In this document: piece after piece, positions 52,275-62,969 of the stretch
How positions within the stretch are numbered: the first letter of the stretch is position 1
How the letters are laid out: each line of letters opens with the position of its first letter
Source: an uncultured Bacteroidales bacterium
GTDB taxonomy: Bacteria > Bacteroidota > Bacteroidia > Bacteroidales > Muribaculaceae
DNA: 64,000 nt
Direction: 5' to 3'
Assembly: GCA_902792435.1 (NCBI GenBank)
Contig: CADAZN010000008.1
Location: 1-64,000 of the forward strand
Notes under the pieces: generated by a model
Seen by the model: the letters and a program-made list of their open reading frames with translations, nothing else
The model's database searches: none
Told to the model about the DNA's origin: nothing
Position numbers and translations under genes: made by a program

Positions 52275-53090
52275 ATGAAACAGTATTATTTAGTTAAAGA
52301 CAATCAGCAATTGGGCCCTTTTCCCATTGAGCAACTCTTGGGCAATGGCTTGACTCCTCAGTCGCTTGTGTGGTGTGAAGGAATGGCAAATTGGACTCAG
52401 GCAAGTCAAGTGCCTGAACTCGCTCCTTTGTTTGCTCCACAGCAGCCTCAAGTTCCCACTCCAGCCCCTGTTCCCACTCCAGCCCCTGCTCCAGTTCAGC
52501 CCCCGCAGCCAGTTGCCCCTCAAGCACCTGTTCAGCCCCAATATCAAGGTCAGCCCCAAAATCAGCAGCCAATTGCCAATCAACAGTCTACACAGAACAT
52601 CTTCAAGATTATCCTATACGTTCTGTTAGGTCTGTCGGCACTGGGTGGCTTGATTACTTTCTTTGGCGCATTCTCCTACTTTGGTGGATATTTCAAAAGC
52701 CCGATCTTGGGCCTGTGTCAGTTGCTGAGTTCGGCAGCCATAATGGGCATCAGTGCGATTTCCATCATGCGCATGGTAAAGAACGAGAAGTATGCTTTCC
52801 TCACTATTGCCTACTTTGCCCTCGCGTTTATCTTGAACTTGATAGGAATGATAATATCGAGTCGCTTGGGCGGTGCATTCTCGTTTGTTATTGGCTTGGC
52901 AGGCCTTGCCATTGCTGTGCTGGCGTCGATTCCTATGGACAAAATCACCGATGTTGATAGTTATAAGAATCTGCTCAACGAAGCAAAGACCGAGGACTAT
53001 GTGCTTCTTGGAGTATATGTCGTGTGTTCGCTCATCTCGTTTGTTTGCTTAATTTCATTGTTGAGCAAGATTAACAGCTTTTTGTCATAG
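52275..53090 (+). CDS. GYF_2-domain membrane protein
   Basis: 271 aa. N-terminal GYF_2 domain (about 2-55: YYLVKDNQQLGPFPIEQLLG...LVWCEGMANW) that binds proline-rich peptides in eukaryotic relatives, a Pro/Gln-rich linker (about 58-115: PTPAPVPTPAP) and then four hydrophobic segments (about 118-140, 150-165, 175-205 and 245-268). An in-frame TTG two codons upstream is less likely than the ATG. The linker resembles a possible ligand of its own GYF domain. Exact role unknown. Confidence 0.82.
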   Translation: MKQYYLVKDNQQLGPFPIEQLLGNGLTPQSLVWCEGMANWTQASQVPELAPLFAPQQPQVPTPAPVPTPAPAPVQPPQPVAPQAPVQPQYQGQPQNQQPIANQQSTQNIFKIILYVLLGLSALGGLITFFGAFSYFGGYFKSPILGLCQLLSSAAIMGISAISIMRMVKNEKYAFLTIAYFALAFILNLIGMIISSRLGGAFSFVIGLAGLAIAVLASIPMDKITDVDSYKNLLNEAKTEDYVLLGVYVVCSLISFVCLISLLSKINSFLS

Positions 53091-53134
53091 GGGGGTATGG
53101 GATGCTAATCGCTCTCTCCAATTAGTGCTAAATG

Positions 53135-53170
53135 TCACCCACTCTGCTGAGTATAGAGTGGGTGATTTTT
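53135..53170 (+). terminator. Terminator of the GYF-domain gene
   Basis: TCACCCACTCT pairs with AGAGTGGGTGA, followed by TTTTTG. Confidence 0.85.
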
Positions 53171-53283
53171 GTAGTATTGGCTGATATTTTCCTCTGTCTT
53201 ACTGAAAAATATCGCTGAAAAGTGGGCATGATGATAATTTTTTCTTAATTTTGCGGTTCAATCTATAAAACACTAGCACTACA

Positions 53284-54039
53284 TTGGACGCGATTATTAA
53301 CACTTTTGACCCCATCACCCTCGACGAGATGAAATCGGTGAGGTTGATGAATCGCGTCGATACAAAATTTGTCACTACCATGCCTCGCTTGCTTGAGCTG
53401 CTGGCAATGGCTCGCGACGAGTATTTCATGCAGGAGATTGACGGAGTGCGCAACAGTGCCTATACCACATTGTATTACGACACTCCCAAGCTTGATATGT
53501 ACATCATGCATCACAACGGATGCCTGGGCAGGCAAAAGGTGAGGGTGCGCGAGTATATGGGTTCGGGGCTTATGTTCTTGGAAGTGAAGAACAAGAACAA
53601 CCACCGCCGAACACGCAAGAAACGCATATCGATTGATGAGTTCAACATCGAGGGTCAGCACAAGCATGACTTCCTCGCGGGGTTGTGCTGGTGGGACGTC
53701 GACTCGCTTGAGCCGGCCCTGCGCAACTGGTTCAACCGCATCACACTTGTCAACAAGGGCAAGACCGAGCGTGTGACAATCGACACTGGGCTGCGTTTCC
53801 ACAACTTCAGGTCGGGCCGTGACACTAGTCTTGACCAGGCTGTGGTGATTGAGCTCAAGCGAGACGGCAATCGGCCGTCACCATTGCTGGCCATGCTTCG
53901 CGACTTGCACATCCATGCACATGGCTTCAGCAAGTACTGCATGGGCACTGCGTTGAGCAACCCTGATGTGAAGCAAAATCGCTTCAAGCCCAAGTTGCAC
54001 TACGTTGACCGCATGATAGCTAGAGATTGTAACCAGTGA
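53284..54039 (+). CDS. VTC-domain (polyphosphate polymerase-like) protein
   Basis: 251 aa. A triphosphate-tunnel (VTC) domain with basic and acidic residues on alternate strands: LMNRVDTKFV, GRQKVRVREYM, FLEVKNKNNHRRTRKKR, VTIDTGLRF and VVIELKRDG. In yeast Vtc4 this fold makes polyphosphate from ATP; activity of bacterial relatives is less certain. The first codon is TTG (53284), chosen because the conserved N-terminus (FDPITLDEMKSVRLMNR) starts before the next ATG at 53326. A TAATTTTG -7 element lies at 53246-53253. First of three genes with a DUF4956 membrane protein and a DUF2490 barrel. Confidence 0.85.
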   Translation: MDAIINTFDPITLDEMKSVRLMNRVDTKFVTTMPRLLELLAMARDEYFMQEIDGVRNSAYTTLYYDTPKLDMYIMHHNGCLGRQKVRVREYMGSGLMFLEVKNKNNHRRTRKKRISIDEFNIEGQHKHDFLAGLCWWDVDSLEPALRNWFNRITLVNKGKTERVTIDTGLRFHNFRSGRDTSLDQAVVIELKRDGNRPSPLLAMLRDLHIHAHGFSKYCMGTALSNPDVKQNRFKPKLHYVDRMIARDCNQ

Positions 54040-54082
54040 AAGAATAAACCTCAAATATCTAAAACTTAAAACAGAATAAGAT

Positions 54083-54748
54083 ATGATAGAAAATTTGTTT
54101 CAGGGAATAACCATGCCATTCTACTCAATGCTGATAAGGTTTCTCATCTGCGTTGTAGTGAGCTGGATTATTATCGACCGGTTGTATTATCGCAAGAGCA
54201 AGCGTCGTGATTTTTATTTCACATTTATGCTCATCAGCATCTCGTTGTTCTTCTTGGTGTTCTTCATGATTTTTGTGCTTGAGGACATGAAAGGCAAGGC
54301 GGGTATTGGACTTGGAATAGGATTGTTTGGTATTTTCAGCATCATGCGTTACCGCACCGACACCATGCCGGTGCGAGAGATGACCTATCTGTTCATCATC
54401 ATTGCCTTGGCAGTGGTCAATGCCCTAGCGTCGACAATGCCTCTTATTGAGCTTGTTATCACCAATATAATTGTGATTGTTGCCATCATCGTGTGTGAGT
54501 GGCGACTCAAGACCGAGAATGTGAAGCTCGTTCAGTATGACAAGATTGAGCTCATCTCTCCCGACAAGCGCGAAGAGTTGATCGCCGACCTTAAGAAGCG
54601 CACCGGCCTCGACATCATCAAGGTGGAGGTGGGTGCCATCGATTTCCTGCGCGACATGACAATGCTCAGGGTTCACTACCGCAGCAGCGACAGTGGTAGC
54701 AACAGTGTTGATAAAACTACAAAACTAACAAGACAAGATTTGCAATGA
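54083..54748 (+). CDS. DUF4956 membrane protein
   Basis: 221 aa. About four membrane helices (residues 10-30, 46-65, 73-92 and 105-140) in the N-terminal two-thirds, with a conserved GLGIGLFGIFSIMRYRTDTMPVREM loop-helix segment, and a cytoplasmic alpha-beta tail (about 150-221). DUF4956 proteins are commonly next to VTC-domain proteins; here the gene follows by 43 bases and overlaps the next by four (ATGA). It may be the channel or membrane partner of the VTC protein, which is inference. Confidence 0.85.
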   Translation: MIENLFQGITMPFYSMLIRFLICVVVSWIIIDRLYYRKSKRRDFYFTFMLISISLFFLVFFMIFVLEDMKGKAGIGLGIGLFGIFSIMRYRTDTMPVREMTYLFIIIALAVVNALASTMPLIELVITNIIVIVAIIVCEWRLKTENVKLVQYDKIELISPDKREELIADLKKRTGLDIIKVEVGAIDFLRDMTMLRVHYRSSDSGSNSVDKTTKLTRQDLQ

Positions 54749-55509
54749 AACGAGTAATGAAGCTCGCTGCAGCAGTGGCATTATGCGCTGCTGTTGCACT
54801 GCCAGCAAGTGCACAATTCCCAGGTAAGAGTGGAAAGGACTTCGGCCTGTGGATGACTGTTGGCGTTGACAAGAAAATCAACAAGAAATGGAGCGTTGGC
54901 GCCGAGTTTGAATATCGCCTCCGCGACAATATTGAGGAAGGCAAGGGATGGGGCGCTCCCAGCCGTTGGAACATTGCCGTGGGAGCCGAGTACAAGGTGC
55001 TTCCCACCTTGAAGTTTGACGCTGGCTACAAGTTTATGCGCGACTACTCGCTCCACGAGTGGGACGAGGCCAAGCAGGAGGAAACCGAGGCCTACTGGGG
55101 CACCAAGCACCGCCTTTATGCGTCGGTTATCGCCACGTTTAAGGCTGGCAATGTAAAGATTTCGCTGCGTGAGCGCTGGCAGTACACCTATCGCCCTGAG
55201 GTGCCCGATGTGACCTACGATTGGAAAAAGGATCGCCTCGAGCCTGTGAAAGGCAAGGGGAAGAACGTTGTGCGCTCAAGGCTGCAGCTAAGCTACGACA
55301 AGAAGAAGGCTTGGTGGGAGCCATATGTATCGGCCGAGGCCTACATCTCTAATGACTTTAAGGCTCGTTACACGGCTGGCTGTGAGTTCAAAATCAACAA
55401 GCACAACACTCTTGACGTGTTCTACCGCTATCAAGACATCTATGAGGACGATGACTATAACAACCGCGACTCTCACATCCTGGGCGTGGGCTACAAGTTC
55501 AAGTTCTAA
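54745..55509 (+). CDS. DUF2490 outer membrane barrel protein
   Basis: 254 aa. Signal peptide (1-23, ALPASAQ), then amphipathic beta strands (AEFEYRLRDN, SLRERWQYTYRPE, RYTAGCEFKINKHNTLDVFYRYQ) with a C-terminal aromatic (GVGYKFKF), the outer-membrane barrel pattern of DUF2490. It overlaps DUF4956 by four bases, so all three genes form one translationally coupled operon ending at a terminator. Its association with VTC and DUF4956 suggests that the system spans from cytoplasm to outer membrane. Confidence 0.85.
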   Translation: MKRVMKLAAAVALCAAVALPASAQFPGKSGKDFGLWMTVGVDKKINKKWSVGAEFEYRLRDNIEEGKGWGAPSRWNIAVGAEYKVLPTLKFDAGYKFMRDYSLHEWDEAKQEETEAYWGTKHRLYASVIATFKAGNVKISLRERWQYTYRPEVPDVTYDWKKDRLEPVKGKGKNVVRSRLQLSYDKKKAWWEPYVSAEAYISNDFKARYTAGCEFKINKHNTLDVFYRYQDIYEDDDYNNRDSHILGVGYKFKF

Positions 55510-55534
55510 ATAGATTGCACAATAAAAGACAATT

Positions 55535-55565
55535 AACGCCACAAGAAACATCTTGTGGCGTTTTT
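55535..55565 (+). terminator. Terminator of the VTC operon
   Basis: AACGCCACAAG pairs with CTTGTGGCGTT around AAACAT, followed by TTT. It also lies at the end of the convergent gene at 55585. Confidence 0.9.
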
Positions 55566-55584
55566 ATATTGAAGTCATAAAGAA

Positions 55585-56187
55585 TCAGCATTCGTAGACT
55601 TTTTCGTTTTGGCGTCGTTTCTCTTTCTTGAGTTCTTGTTCTTGTTTCTCGGCGTCCTCTTTCTTTTGGATTTTTTGCTTGGGTTTCTCGCGCTCGTTGG
55701 GCTTTTGGTTGTTGTTCTCCGAGAAACTCTTGATGATGTCCTCTGCCACTTCTTGGTTTCCTAGCAGGTAGTTGATGACGACTTCAAGCACTGTTGGCGT
55801 TTTGTCGCTCACGAGATAGTTAATGAGGCATCGCGTGCCGTCGGGCATCGTTCCCTCGAGAGAGTAGCACTTGAATCCCTTGACTTTTATTTCAAATAGC
55901 CTGGTATCATACATGTTGAAGCCGAGGGCCCGGCTCTTGAGTCGCTCGTTGAGGTTTTTCTTGTTGGTGTTATTGTTCTTGGTGTAACGTTGCAGTGTCA
56001 TTACCATCTCGTCCCAGTCGACTTGCGCCGAGTTAGGATCCTGGAAGAATGTGAAGGGCACGTGTCCACCCTCAGGTGCCTCGAAGGCAATGTTGAATTT
56101 GTCCCAGGTGTAGACCTTGGCTTGCACTGTGGCAGCGAGCGAGAGCACTAAAGCTGCTGCTATGGAGAGATGTTTCTTATAGTTCAT
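55585..56187 (-). CDS. Small exported protein of unknown function
   Basis: 200 aa. Signal peptide (1-23, AATVQAK), a compact alpha-beta domain (about 25-155: YTWDKFNIAFEAPEGG, LFEIKVKGFKCYSLEGTMPDG) and a highly charged Lys/Glu/Gln tail (about 158-200). The gene overlaps the end of the GH25 lysozyme gene by 11 bases and is the last of its operon. No family recognised. The tail is probably unstructured. Confidence 0.75.
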   Translation of the reverse strand: MNYKKHLSIAAALVLSLAATVQAKVYTWDKFNIAFEAPEGGHVPFTFFQDPNSAQVDWDEMVMTLQRYTKNNNTNKKNLNERLKSRALGFNMYDTRLFEIKVKGFKCYSLEGTMPDGTRCLINYLVSDKTPTVLEVVINYLLGNQEVAEDIIKSFSENNNQKPNEREKPKQKIQKKEDAEKQEQELKKEKRRQNEKVYEC

Positions 56188-57088
56188 CGTCGATAATATA
56201 AAATTCTTGGTCTTCGTTGATTAGAGTGGTGTCGATGTAGGAATCTTCAATCTGATAGGGAGTAAGGTCCTGGAGCCATTTGTCCCATTGCTCTCGTGAG
56301 CCGTTGAACACGTTGAGGTCGACATCGCCCCAAATTCCCTTCACTCTTCCCCAGTGGCTGTATTGCTGCATTTGGTGAGGTATGTGCCTCAACTTATCGG
56401 GGCTGCGGAAAGCGCATAGCCACAGGTTGATGTTGACCTGTCCGTCCTTAATATATTTTTTGTAACCGTCGCCATTAGTGTAGACCATCACTTTGAGCCC
56501 TCGAGAGCGCAAGTTGTCGATCATTGCATCAAGGTGCTTTTGGGTGCGGTCGTCCTTGACGTTCTTGTCGTTGCTCCAGTCCTCGACATCGATCACTAGC
56601 GGAAGGTCAAGTTTGCGCCAGCCAATGGTCTCGAGGAAGTTCTTGGCTTGGTTCAGTCCGTCGGTGTTCTTGCGGAAAAAGTGATAGGCACCAACTTTTA
56701 GTCCCGCATTGCGAGCGTTGTCATAGTTGTTGTCAAACTTGGAGTCGTGGTGACTGACGCCCTCTGAAGCTTTGATTATAACGAAAGAATATCCATCCTC
56801 TTTCACCTTTTGGAAGTCGATGTCACCATTGTGAGCGCTAACGTCGATACCAACTATTGGATACTTGTCGCGGTTGATGACTATTTCTCCTCTCATCCAG
56901 TGGAAGATGGATGTGCGGTTTTTATATCCCCAGAACAACACCGCACCGAGTAACACAAGCAGCACACTCAGGCCTATGGCGAAGGTTTTTAGCAACCTTC
57001 GCCTGCGGTCGGCCTTGTCTTTTTGGGCCTTCTTGGTCATTTTGACCTTTTTGGCCTGTTGTGCCAGCTGATGTGTTTTCTCGTTCAT
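56177..57088 (-). CDS. Membrane-anchored GH25 lysozyme
   Basis: 303 aa. Basic N-terminal cytoplasmic stretch (1-32), one membrane helix (about 33-55), then a GH25 muramidase domain: VGIDVSAHNGDIDF (79-92), IIKASEGVSHHD, GAYHFFRKNTDG and the catalytic pair D167/E169 in LPLVIDVEDW. It cleaves N-acetylmuramic acid-GlcNAc bonds and, by topology, faces the periplasm, so is likely used for wall remodelling. Its 5' neighbour is the TM2 protein (22 bases away). Confidence 0.92.
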   Translation of the reverse strand: MNEKTHQLAQQAKKVKMTKKAQKDKADRRRRLLKTFAIGLSVLLVLLGAVLFWGYKNRTSIFHWMRGEIVINRDKYPIVGIDVSAHNGDIDFQKVKEDGYSFVIIKASEGVSHHDSKFDNNYDNARNAGLKVGAYHFFRKNTDGLNQAKNFLETIGWRKLDLPLVIDVEDWSNDKNVKDDRTQKHLDAMIDNLRSRGLKVMVYTNGDGYKKYIKDGQVNINLWLCAFRSPDKLRHIPHQMQQYSHWGRVKGIWGDVDLNVFNGSREQWDKWLQDLTPYQIEDSYIDTTLINEDQEFYIIDDEL

Positions 57089-57110
57089 GGTGAGTTGTGC
57101 GGTAGATGGC

Positions 57111-57614
57111 TTAGAACAATGGGAATGAGACGGCTGGGTTCACATACTTGTTCTCAAATTCTTGCTGGCTCATTGTGAACATCATGATGCCCTGAATAAG
57201 GCCGATGATGCTGGTCACGGCAGCCAGAATGCCACAGCTAATCAGACTTGCCACTAGGAACACGATTCCTGGAGTGGTCTTGCCCAGATAGAAGTAGTGA
57301 ATGCCAATTGCTCCAAGGAAAATCGCTAGCAAGGCAGCGATGCCGCGGCTCTTTCCCGAAGGTCCCTCGGCAAAGACGTCGTTGCTGGGAGGCTGCTGGT
57401 AGCCATATTGTTGCCCTCCATAGGGCTGTTGCTGGTAGCCATATTGTTGTTGCTGCTGCTGACCATATTGCTGCTGATTTCCACCGAATTGTGGTGGCTG
57501 CTGGTTGATGGCAGTGTTGAAGCTTGTGTTGCAGTAGGGACAAGTGATGGTCTCTACAGGTTGTTCTAAAATTACTGTGTTGCCGCAATTAGGGCATTTG
57601 TAAGTTGTTGCCAT
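57111..57614 (-). CDS. TM2-domain protein with N-terminal zinc ribbon
   Basis: 167 aa. N-terminal zinc ribbon (YKCPNCGNTVIL, ITCPYCNTSF, four Cys, residues about 4-32), a Gln/Tyr/Gly-rich linker (about 35-80) and two membrane helices of a TM2 domain (about 90-150: IAALLAIFLGAIGIHYFYLGK). ATG 57614 is chosen as the first before the ribbon; an in-frame ATG 11 codons upstream is less likely. TM2 proteins are common small membrane proteins of unknown role. It lies between yidC and the GH25 gene. Confidence 0.88.
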   Translation of the reverse strand: MATTYKCPNCGNTVILEQPVETITCPYCNTSFNTAINQQPPQFGGNQQQYGQQQQQQYGYQQQPYGGQQYGYQQPPSNDVFAEGPSGKSRGIAALLAIFLGAIGIHYFYLGKTTPGIVFLVASLISCGILAAVTSIIGLIQGIMMFTMSQQEFENKYVNPAVSFPLF

Positions 57615-57664
57615 AGTTTTAAAGTTGTGTTTTTTATTATTTGACATTAAGGAATACTAAAAGT

Positions 57665-59782
57665 TTATCGGCGACGCTTAGAATTGCTTCCACCCTTGGC
57701 GGCGCGCTTTTGCTGCTCGAGCTGCTGGCGCTGAGCTTCCTCGAGTCGTGCCATGAAACCGCTCTTCTTCTTGGGCTTCTTGGCGTTCTCGGCCATGACG
57801 GCTCTCACTTTGTCTTCCTTGACCATCATGCGGGTGAGATAGGTCTGGATGATAGTGATAAGGAGCGATACAAAGTAGTAGTAGCTAAGTCCAGCTGCAT
57901 AGGTGTTGAAGAACACGAGGAACATGAGTGGCATCAAGTACATCATCCACTTCATGCCGGGCATCTGGCTCGAAGACTGCGACTGCATATTAATATAGGT
58001 GTAACCAATGTTGGTCGCGGTCATCAGCAAGCAGAAGATGCTCAAGTGATCACCCAGGAATGGGATGCTGAATGGCAGCGAGATGATGGCGTCGGGGGCG
58101 CTCAAGTCGGGAGCCCACAGGAATGACTGACCTCGCAGGTCGATGCTTGATGGGAAGAACCAGAACATTGCAATGAGGAAAGGCATCTGCAGAAGCATGG
58201 GCAAGCAGCCACCCATAGGGTTGGCTCCAGCCTGCTTGTAAAGCTCCATGGTCTTTTGTTGCTTCTTCATGGCATCGTTGGGGTCGGGATACTTCTCGTT
58301 GATGACCTGAATGTCGGGTTGCAGGATTTTCATCTTAGCCTGCGACATGTAGCTCTTGTAGGTGAGTGGCCACAACGCGAGCTTGAGGAGGATGGTGAGA
58401 ACGAGAATCACGATTCCCAGGCTCCATCCAAACTTGCACAGCCAGTTGAACACTGGCATCACGATTCCCGAGTTGATCCAGCGGAACAATGTCCATCCGA
58501 GCGATACTAGTCGGGTGAGATGCAGGTCTTCTTGTGGTGAGAACTTGTCGTAGCTCGAGAGCAGTGCGTAGCGGTTAGGGCCAAAGTAGAAGTAGAATGA
58601 GGCTGGGGTAGGATTCAGTGAGCTATAGTCTAAAGTTGCATCTACGCTAATGTCTTTGAGATACTGGTCATAGTCTTTGGGATTCTTCTCTTTCTCAAAG
58701 GCAGTGCTTTTGAACTGAGCTCCGTTGAACGATTGGTTGGCGATGAGCACGGTTGAGAAGAACTGGCTCTTGCCTGATATCCACTTGATGCGCTCTTGCA
58801 CTTTTTCTTCTTTGCTGCCGTTCTCGCTCAGGTTGTTGACATCGTCGTTGTCGCCTTGTATTTTCCAGTAGAGTGCGCTGTTTCGCTCCTCAAATTGCTT
58901 TCCTGCCTCTTGTCGCTTGATTTTTTGGTTCCAAGAGAAGTCCATAGTGCTCATGTTGGAGGGAATCACCTTGTCGATGCCTTGTTGCAGCACTTCCATT
59001 CGCACCATGTAGGTGTCGCGGTCGTTGGCATTTTTCTTGTCTTTACTGCCGTTGACAAGGGTGTAGCGCAAGCTCCACTTGGCACCTCCTTCTAGATTGA
59101 GTGTCATGGTCACCGACGAGTCGTTTTGCTGCTCGGGGGTGAAGAAGAAGTCGCGAGTGTCGTAACGTTGCGTGGTGGAGTTGAGGATGAAGCTATATTG
59201 GTTGTTTTCGGGAGTTATTATCTCGACGGGCACGCTCTTGTTGTTTTTGTAGTCTTCTTGCGTGCGATAGGCTTTATAGCCCTTGAGGGTGGCACGTGTG
59301 AGCATGCCGCCTTTGGTGCTTATTTCAACCTTGAGCGAGTCGTTCTCAAGCGTTACCGTCTTGGCCTCGCCAGTGAGGTTGGAGCTGAAAGCCGAGGCTT
59401 GGGCATATTTGCTGATTACGTTCCTCACGGCCTGCACTGCCAGGTTCTGGCTTCGTGGGTCGTCGGTCTTGGCCTGGGTGAGCGTCGACAGGTCGATGGT
59501 TTTGTTCTCAACTTGCACAGTGCCGGTGGCTTTGCCCTCTTGACTGATGAGTTTTACTCCTTCAAATGTAATATTTCCGTTCTTTGCAGTTAGAGTGTCG
59601 AGCAATGTCATCTCGTTGCTGGTGAGCGTGTCGATGCTGGCATTGGCCGACTGGTCTTTTGTCTTCTCGGTGGTGGCAGATGCCTGCTTGTTTTGCGGGG
59701 TTTCTTCTTTTGGCTGAAAATACATGAAGCCAAAGATTACCGCACACATGAGCAGCATTCCTATTACCGTGTTTTTGTCCAT
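57665..59782 (-). CDS. yidC: Membrane protein insertase YidC
   Basis: 705 aa. Inserts and folds inner-membrane proteins, alone or with Sec. First helix at about 4-22, large periplasmic beta-sandwich domain (about 60-435), then the core insertase helices from about 445 (WSLGIVILVLTILLKLALWPL, QAKMKILQPDIQVI, GGCLPMLLQMPFLIAMFWFF, FVSLLITIIQTYL) and a basic C-terminal tail (KKPKKKSG...NSKRRR) typical for proteins that dock on ribosomes. The periplasmic part is somewhat long, as in Bacteroidetes. It follows pyrG. Confidence 0.95.
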   Translation of the reverse strand: MDKNTVIGMLLMCAVIFGFMYFQPKEETPQNKQASATTEKTKDQSANASIDTLTSNEMTLLDTLTAKNGNITFEGVKLISQEGKATGTVQVENKTIDLSTLTQAKTDDPRSQNLAVQAVRNVISKYAQASAFSSNLTGEAKTVTLENDSLKVEISTKGGMLTRATLKGYKAYRTQEDYKNNKSVPVEIITPENNQYSFILNSTTQRYDTRDFFFTPEQQNDSSVTMTLNLEGGAKWSLRYTLVNGSKDKKNANDRDTYMVRMEVLQQGIDKVIPSNMSTMDFSWNQKIKRQEAGKQFEERNSALYWKIQGDNDDVNNLSENGSKEEKVQERIKWISGKSQFFSTVLIANQSFNGAQFKSTAFEKEKNPKDYDQYLKDISVDATLDYSSLNPTPASFYFYFGPNRYALLSSYDKFSPQEDLHLTRLVSLGWTLFRWINSGIVMPVFNWLCKFGWSLGIVILVLTILLKLALWPLTYKSYMSQAKMKILQPDIQVINEKYPDPNDAMKKQQKTMELYKQAGANPMGGCLPMLLQMPFLIAMFWFFPSSIDLRGQSFLWAPDLSAPDAIISLPFSIPFLGDHLSIFCLLMTATNIGYTYINMQSQSSSQMPGMKWMMYLMPLMFLVFFNTYAAGLSYYYFVSLLITIIQTYLTRMMVKEDKVRAVMAENAKKPKKKSGFMARLEEAQRQQLEQQKRAAKGGSNSKRRR

Positions 59783-59896
59783 AATTTATTGATATCTCTT
59801 GTTACTTTTTTATTTCAAATTTTAATGTTATTTAGTTCTGTGTCTCAGCAATTTGATATTTTCTATCATCCTCGATGTAGCGATGAAAAAAGGAAG

Positions 59897-61543
<1,647 letters not shown>

Positions 61544-61695
61544 TTACTTTACAAACTGCAAAGATAATACTTTTCCCTAAATCAAGTGAACTATATCATC
61601 ACAATTTTTTCCTACGAGCCCTCTTTGCACACCTTTACACACCCAAACTGAGCATAAAAAGGCTTTTTTTATTCAATTCTGGTCTTTTTTAAAAA

Positions 61696-61726
61696 TGAAG
61701 AAAAAGGAACCGTCCCCTTTTCTTCA
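61696..61726. repeat. REP-like hairpin at the transposase stop codon
   Basis: TGAAGAAAA...CC..TTTTCTTCA hairpin with centre GGAACCGTCCCC. Its last three bases are the stop codon of the minus-strand transposase gene (61724-61726). The same unit occurs twice at 62606-62681. Confidence 0.85.
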
Positions 61727-62539
61727 TTTTGCTAGTCGGTTGTTTTTCAGTTTTCCCCTGTAGATGGAGGATTTATTTAGGCCTAAAATGCTAATTATTT
61801 GAGAATAAGTTATGCCATAATCTTGTGCTTTATTTGAAATGGCTAATTTCTCAACTTTTGGTAAGGTCTTTAAATCCTGGTCTTTAAATTGTTCTGGAAC
61901 AAGATTTTTAATAAAGGTTTCGGCCTCTTGATTGTCAAGTCGTTGTTTATCAACAGTTGAAACGAAATTCTTGGGATCTTCGGCTGACAAAACAATTTCT
62001 TTTACTTGTGATCTTGTGTAGTTTTTGAAGGGTATGTTTTGTTGGCAGAATCCTCTGTCAACCATATTTTCGGGGAGTTCATACTCATGCCAACTGCTCC
62101 ATTTATACCATCCAGGTTTGCTTGTCATGCCGGCTTTTACTGGGTTGTAATGTATATAATGAAGCAATGTAATGAAATAGTCACATTCGTCGACAGGCTC
62201 ACTTCTAAATCTGCCCTCAAAGAGGGGGCCAGTTCTTTGTCGGCGCTTGTTGTAATAGCTAGCATAGGCAATGCCTAAACGTTTAATCACTAAACTAATA
62301 GGCTCGGAGAGTTCTGCTATTAGTAAATGGATGTGATTAGTCATGATGCAATAAGCAAAGATTTTGCAAAGAGGTGGAGTGGGGACTCCCTTTTTATCAA
62401 CAGGCTTAGCAAGAGAACGTAATATTTTTTCCATTTTAAGGAAATCAAGTTCATCATGGAAGATGTTTTCTCTATTGATTCCACGCATCATTACGTGATA
62501 AACTCCTGTTGGACTTGGAATTCGTTGAGTACGGGGCAT
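61724..62539 (-). CDS. REP-associated tyrosine transposase (RAYT)
   Basis: 271 aa. Y1 HUH nuclease domain (about 1-165) starting MPRTQRIPSPTGVYHVMMRG, HUH motif in YCIMTNHIHLLIAE (about 63-76), catalytic tyrosine probably in LLHYIHYNPVKAG (about 128-140), plus a C-terminal helix-turn-helix-like tail (ITYSQIISILGLNKSSIYRG). RAYTs act on REP hairpins, and such hairpins flank this gene on both sides. ATG 62539 gives the family N-terminus; a longer in-frame extension reads into the repeats. The gene appears intact. Confidence 0.92.
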   Translation of the reverse strand: MPRTQRIPSPTGVYHVMMRGINRENIFHDELDFLKMEKILRSLAKPVDKKGVPTPPLCKIFAYCIMTNHIHLLIAELSEPISLVIKRLGIAYASYYNKRRQRTGPLFEGRFRSEPVDECDYFITLLHYIHYNPVKAGMTSKPGWYKWSSWHEYELPENMVDRGFCQQNIPFKNYTRSQVKEIVLSAEDPKNFVSTVDKQRLDNQEAETFIKNLVPEQFKDQDLKTLPKVEKLAISNKAQDYGITYSQIISILGLNKSSIYRGKLKNNRLAK

Positions 62540-62605
62540 AATGATTATTTTCAGTTTATGTGGATGTTCGTGTATGTGACTGCAAAGATAAATAAATAAT
62601 GTGAA

Positions 62606-62681
62606 TTGAGGAAAAAAGAACCGTCCCTTTTTCTTCAAAATCAATGAAATTGAAGAAAAAAGAACCGTCCCCTTTTCTTCA
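62606..62681. repeat. Two REP-like hairpins upstream of the RAYT gene
   Basis: Units 62606-62638 and 62651-62681 each have the TGAAGAAAAAAGAACCGTCC core and CTTTTTCTTCA closing arm, matching the copy at 61696-61726. They are separated by only 12 bases. Confidence 0.88.
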
Positions 62682-62700
62682 TGAGGTCTTTATAGATGTT

Positions 62701-62743
62701 AAAAAAAGAGCCCGCTGCGATTCACATCGTGCGGGTCTTTTAT
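62701..62743. terminator. Terminator-like hairpin with no assignable gene
   Basis: GAGCCCGC.TGCGAT / ATCGT.GCGGGTC, with a seven-base A run on the left and CTTTTATT on the right. No gene ends into it from either side: the transposase starts to the left and the TraB-like gene to the right. Confidence 0.6.
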
Positions 62744-62901
62744 TGTTTACTTAACTATTTTTCTATTTTTCTTTGAAGTATGTTTAACAGTTCAACTAAT
62801 AACTAATTCACTTTAAAATTTTCACGATGCAAAGTTATGGGTGATTTGTCGGGCGGGCAATCACTATGATTAGGTAATTTTTTTGAAAGGAGTCATTATT
62901 A

Positions 62902-62933
62902 TTTGTGGTTTTGTGCAAAAAAGCCTATTTTTG
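62902..62933 (+). promoter_or_regulatory. TraB-like gene promoter
   Basis: TTTG (62902-62905), 20 bases, then TATTTTTG (62926-62933). Confidence 0.65.
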
Positions 62934-62969
62934 TGGTCAAAAATAACAAACATAAGTGATAGTAGCGTG

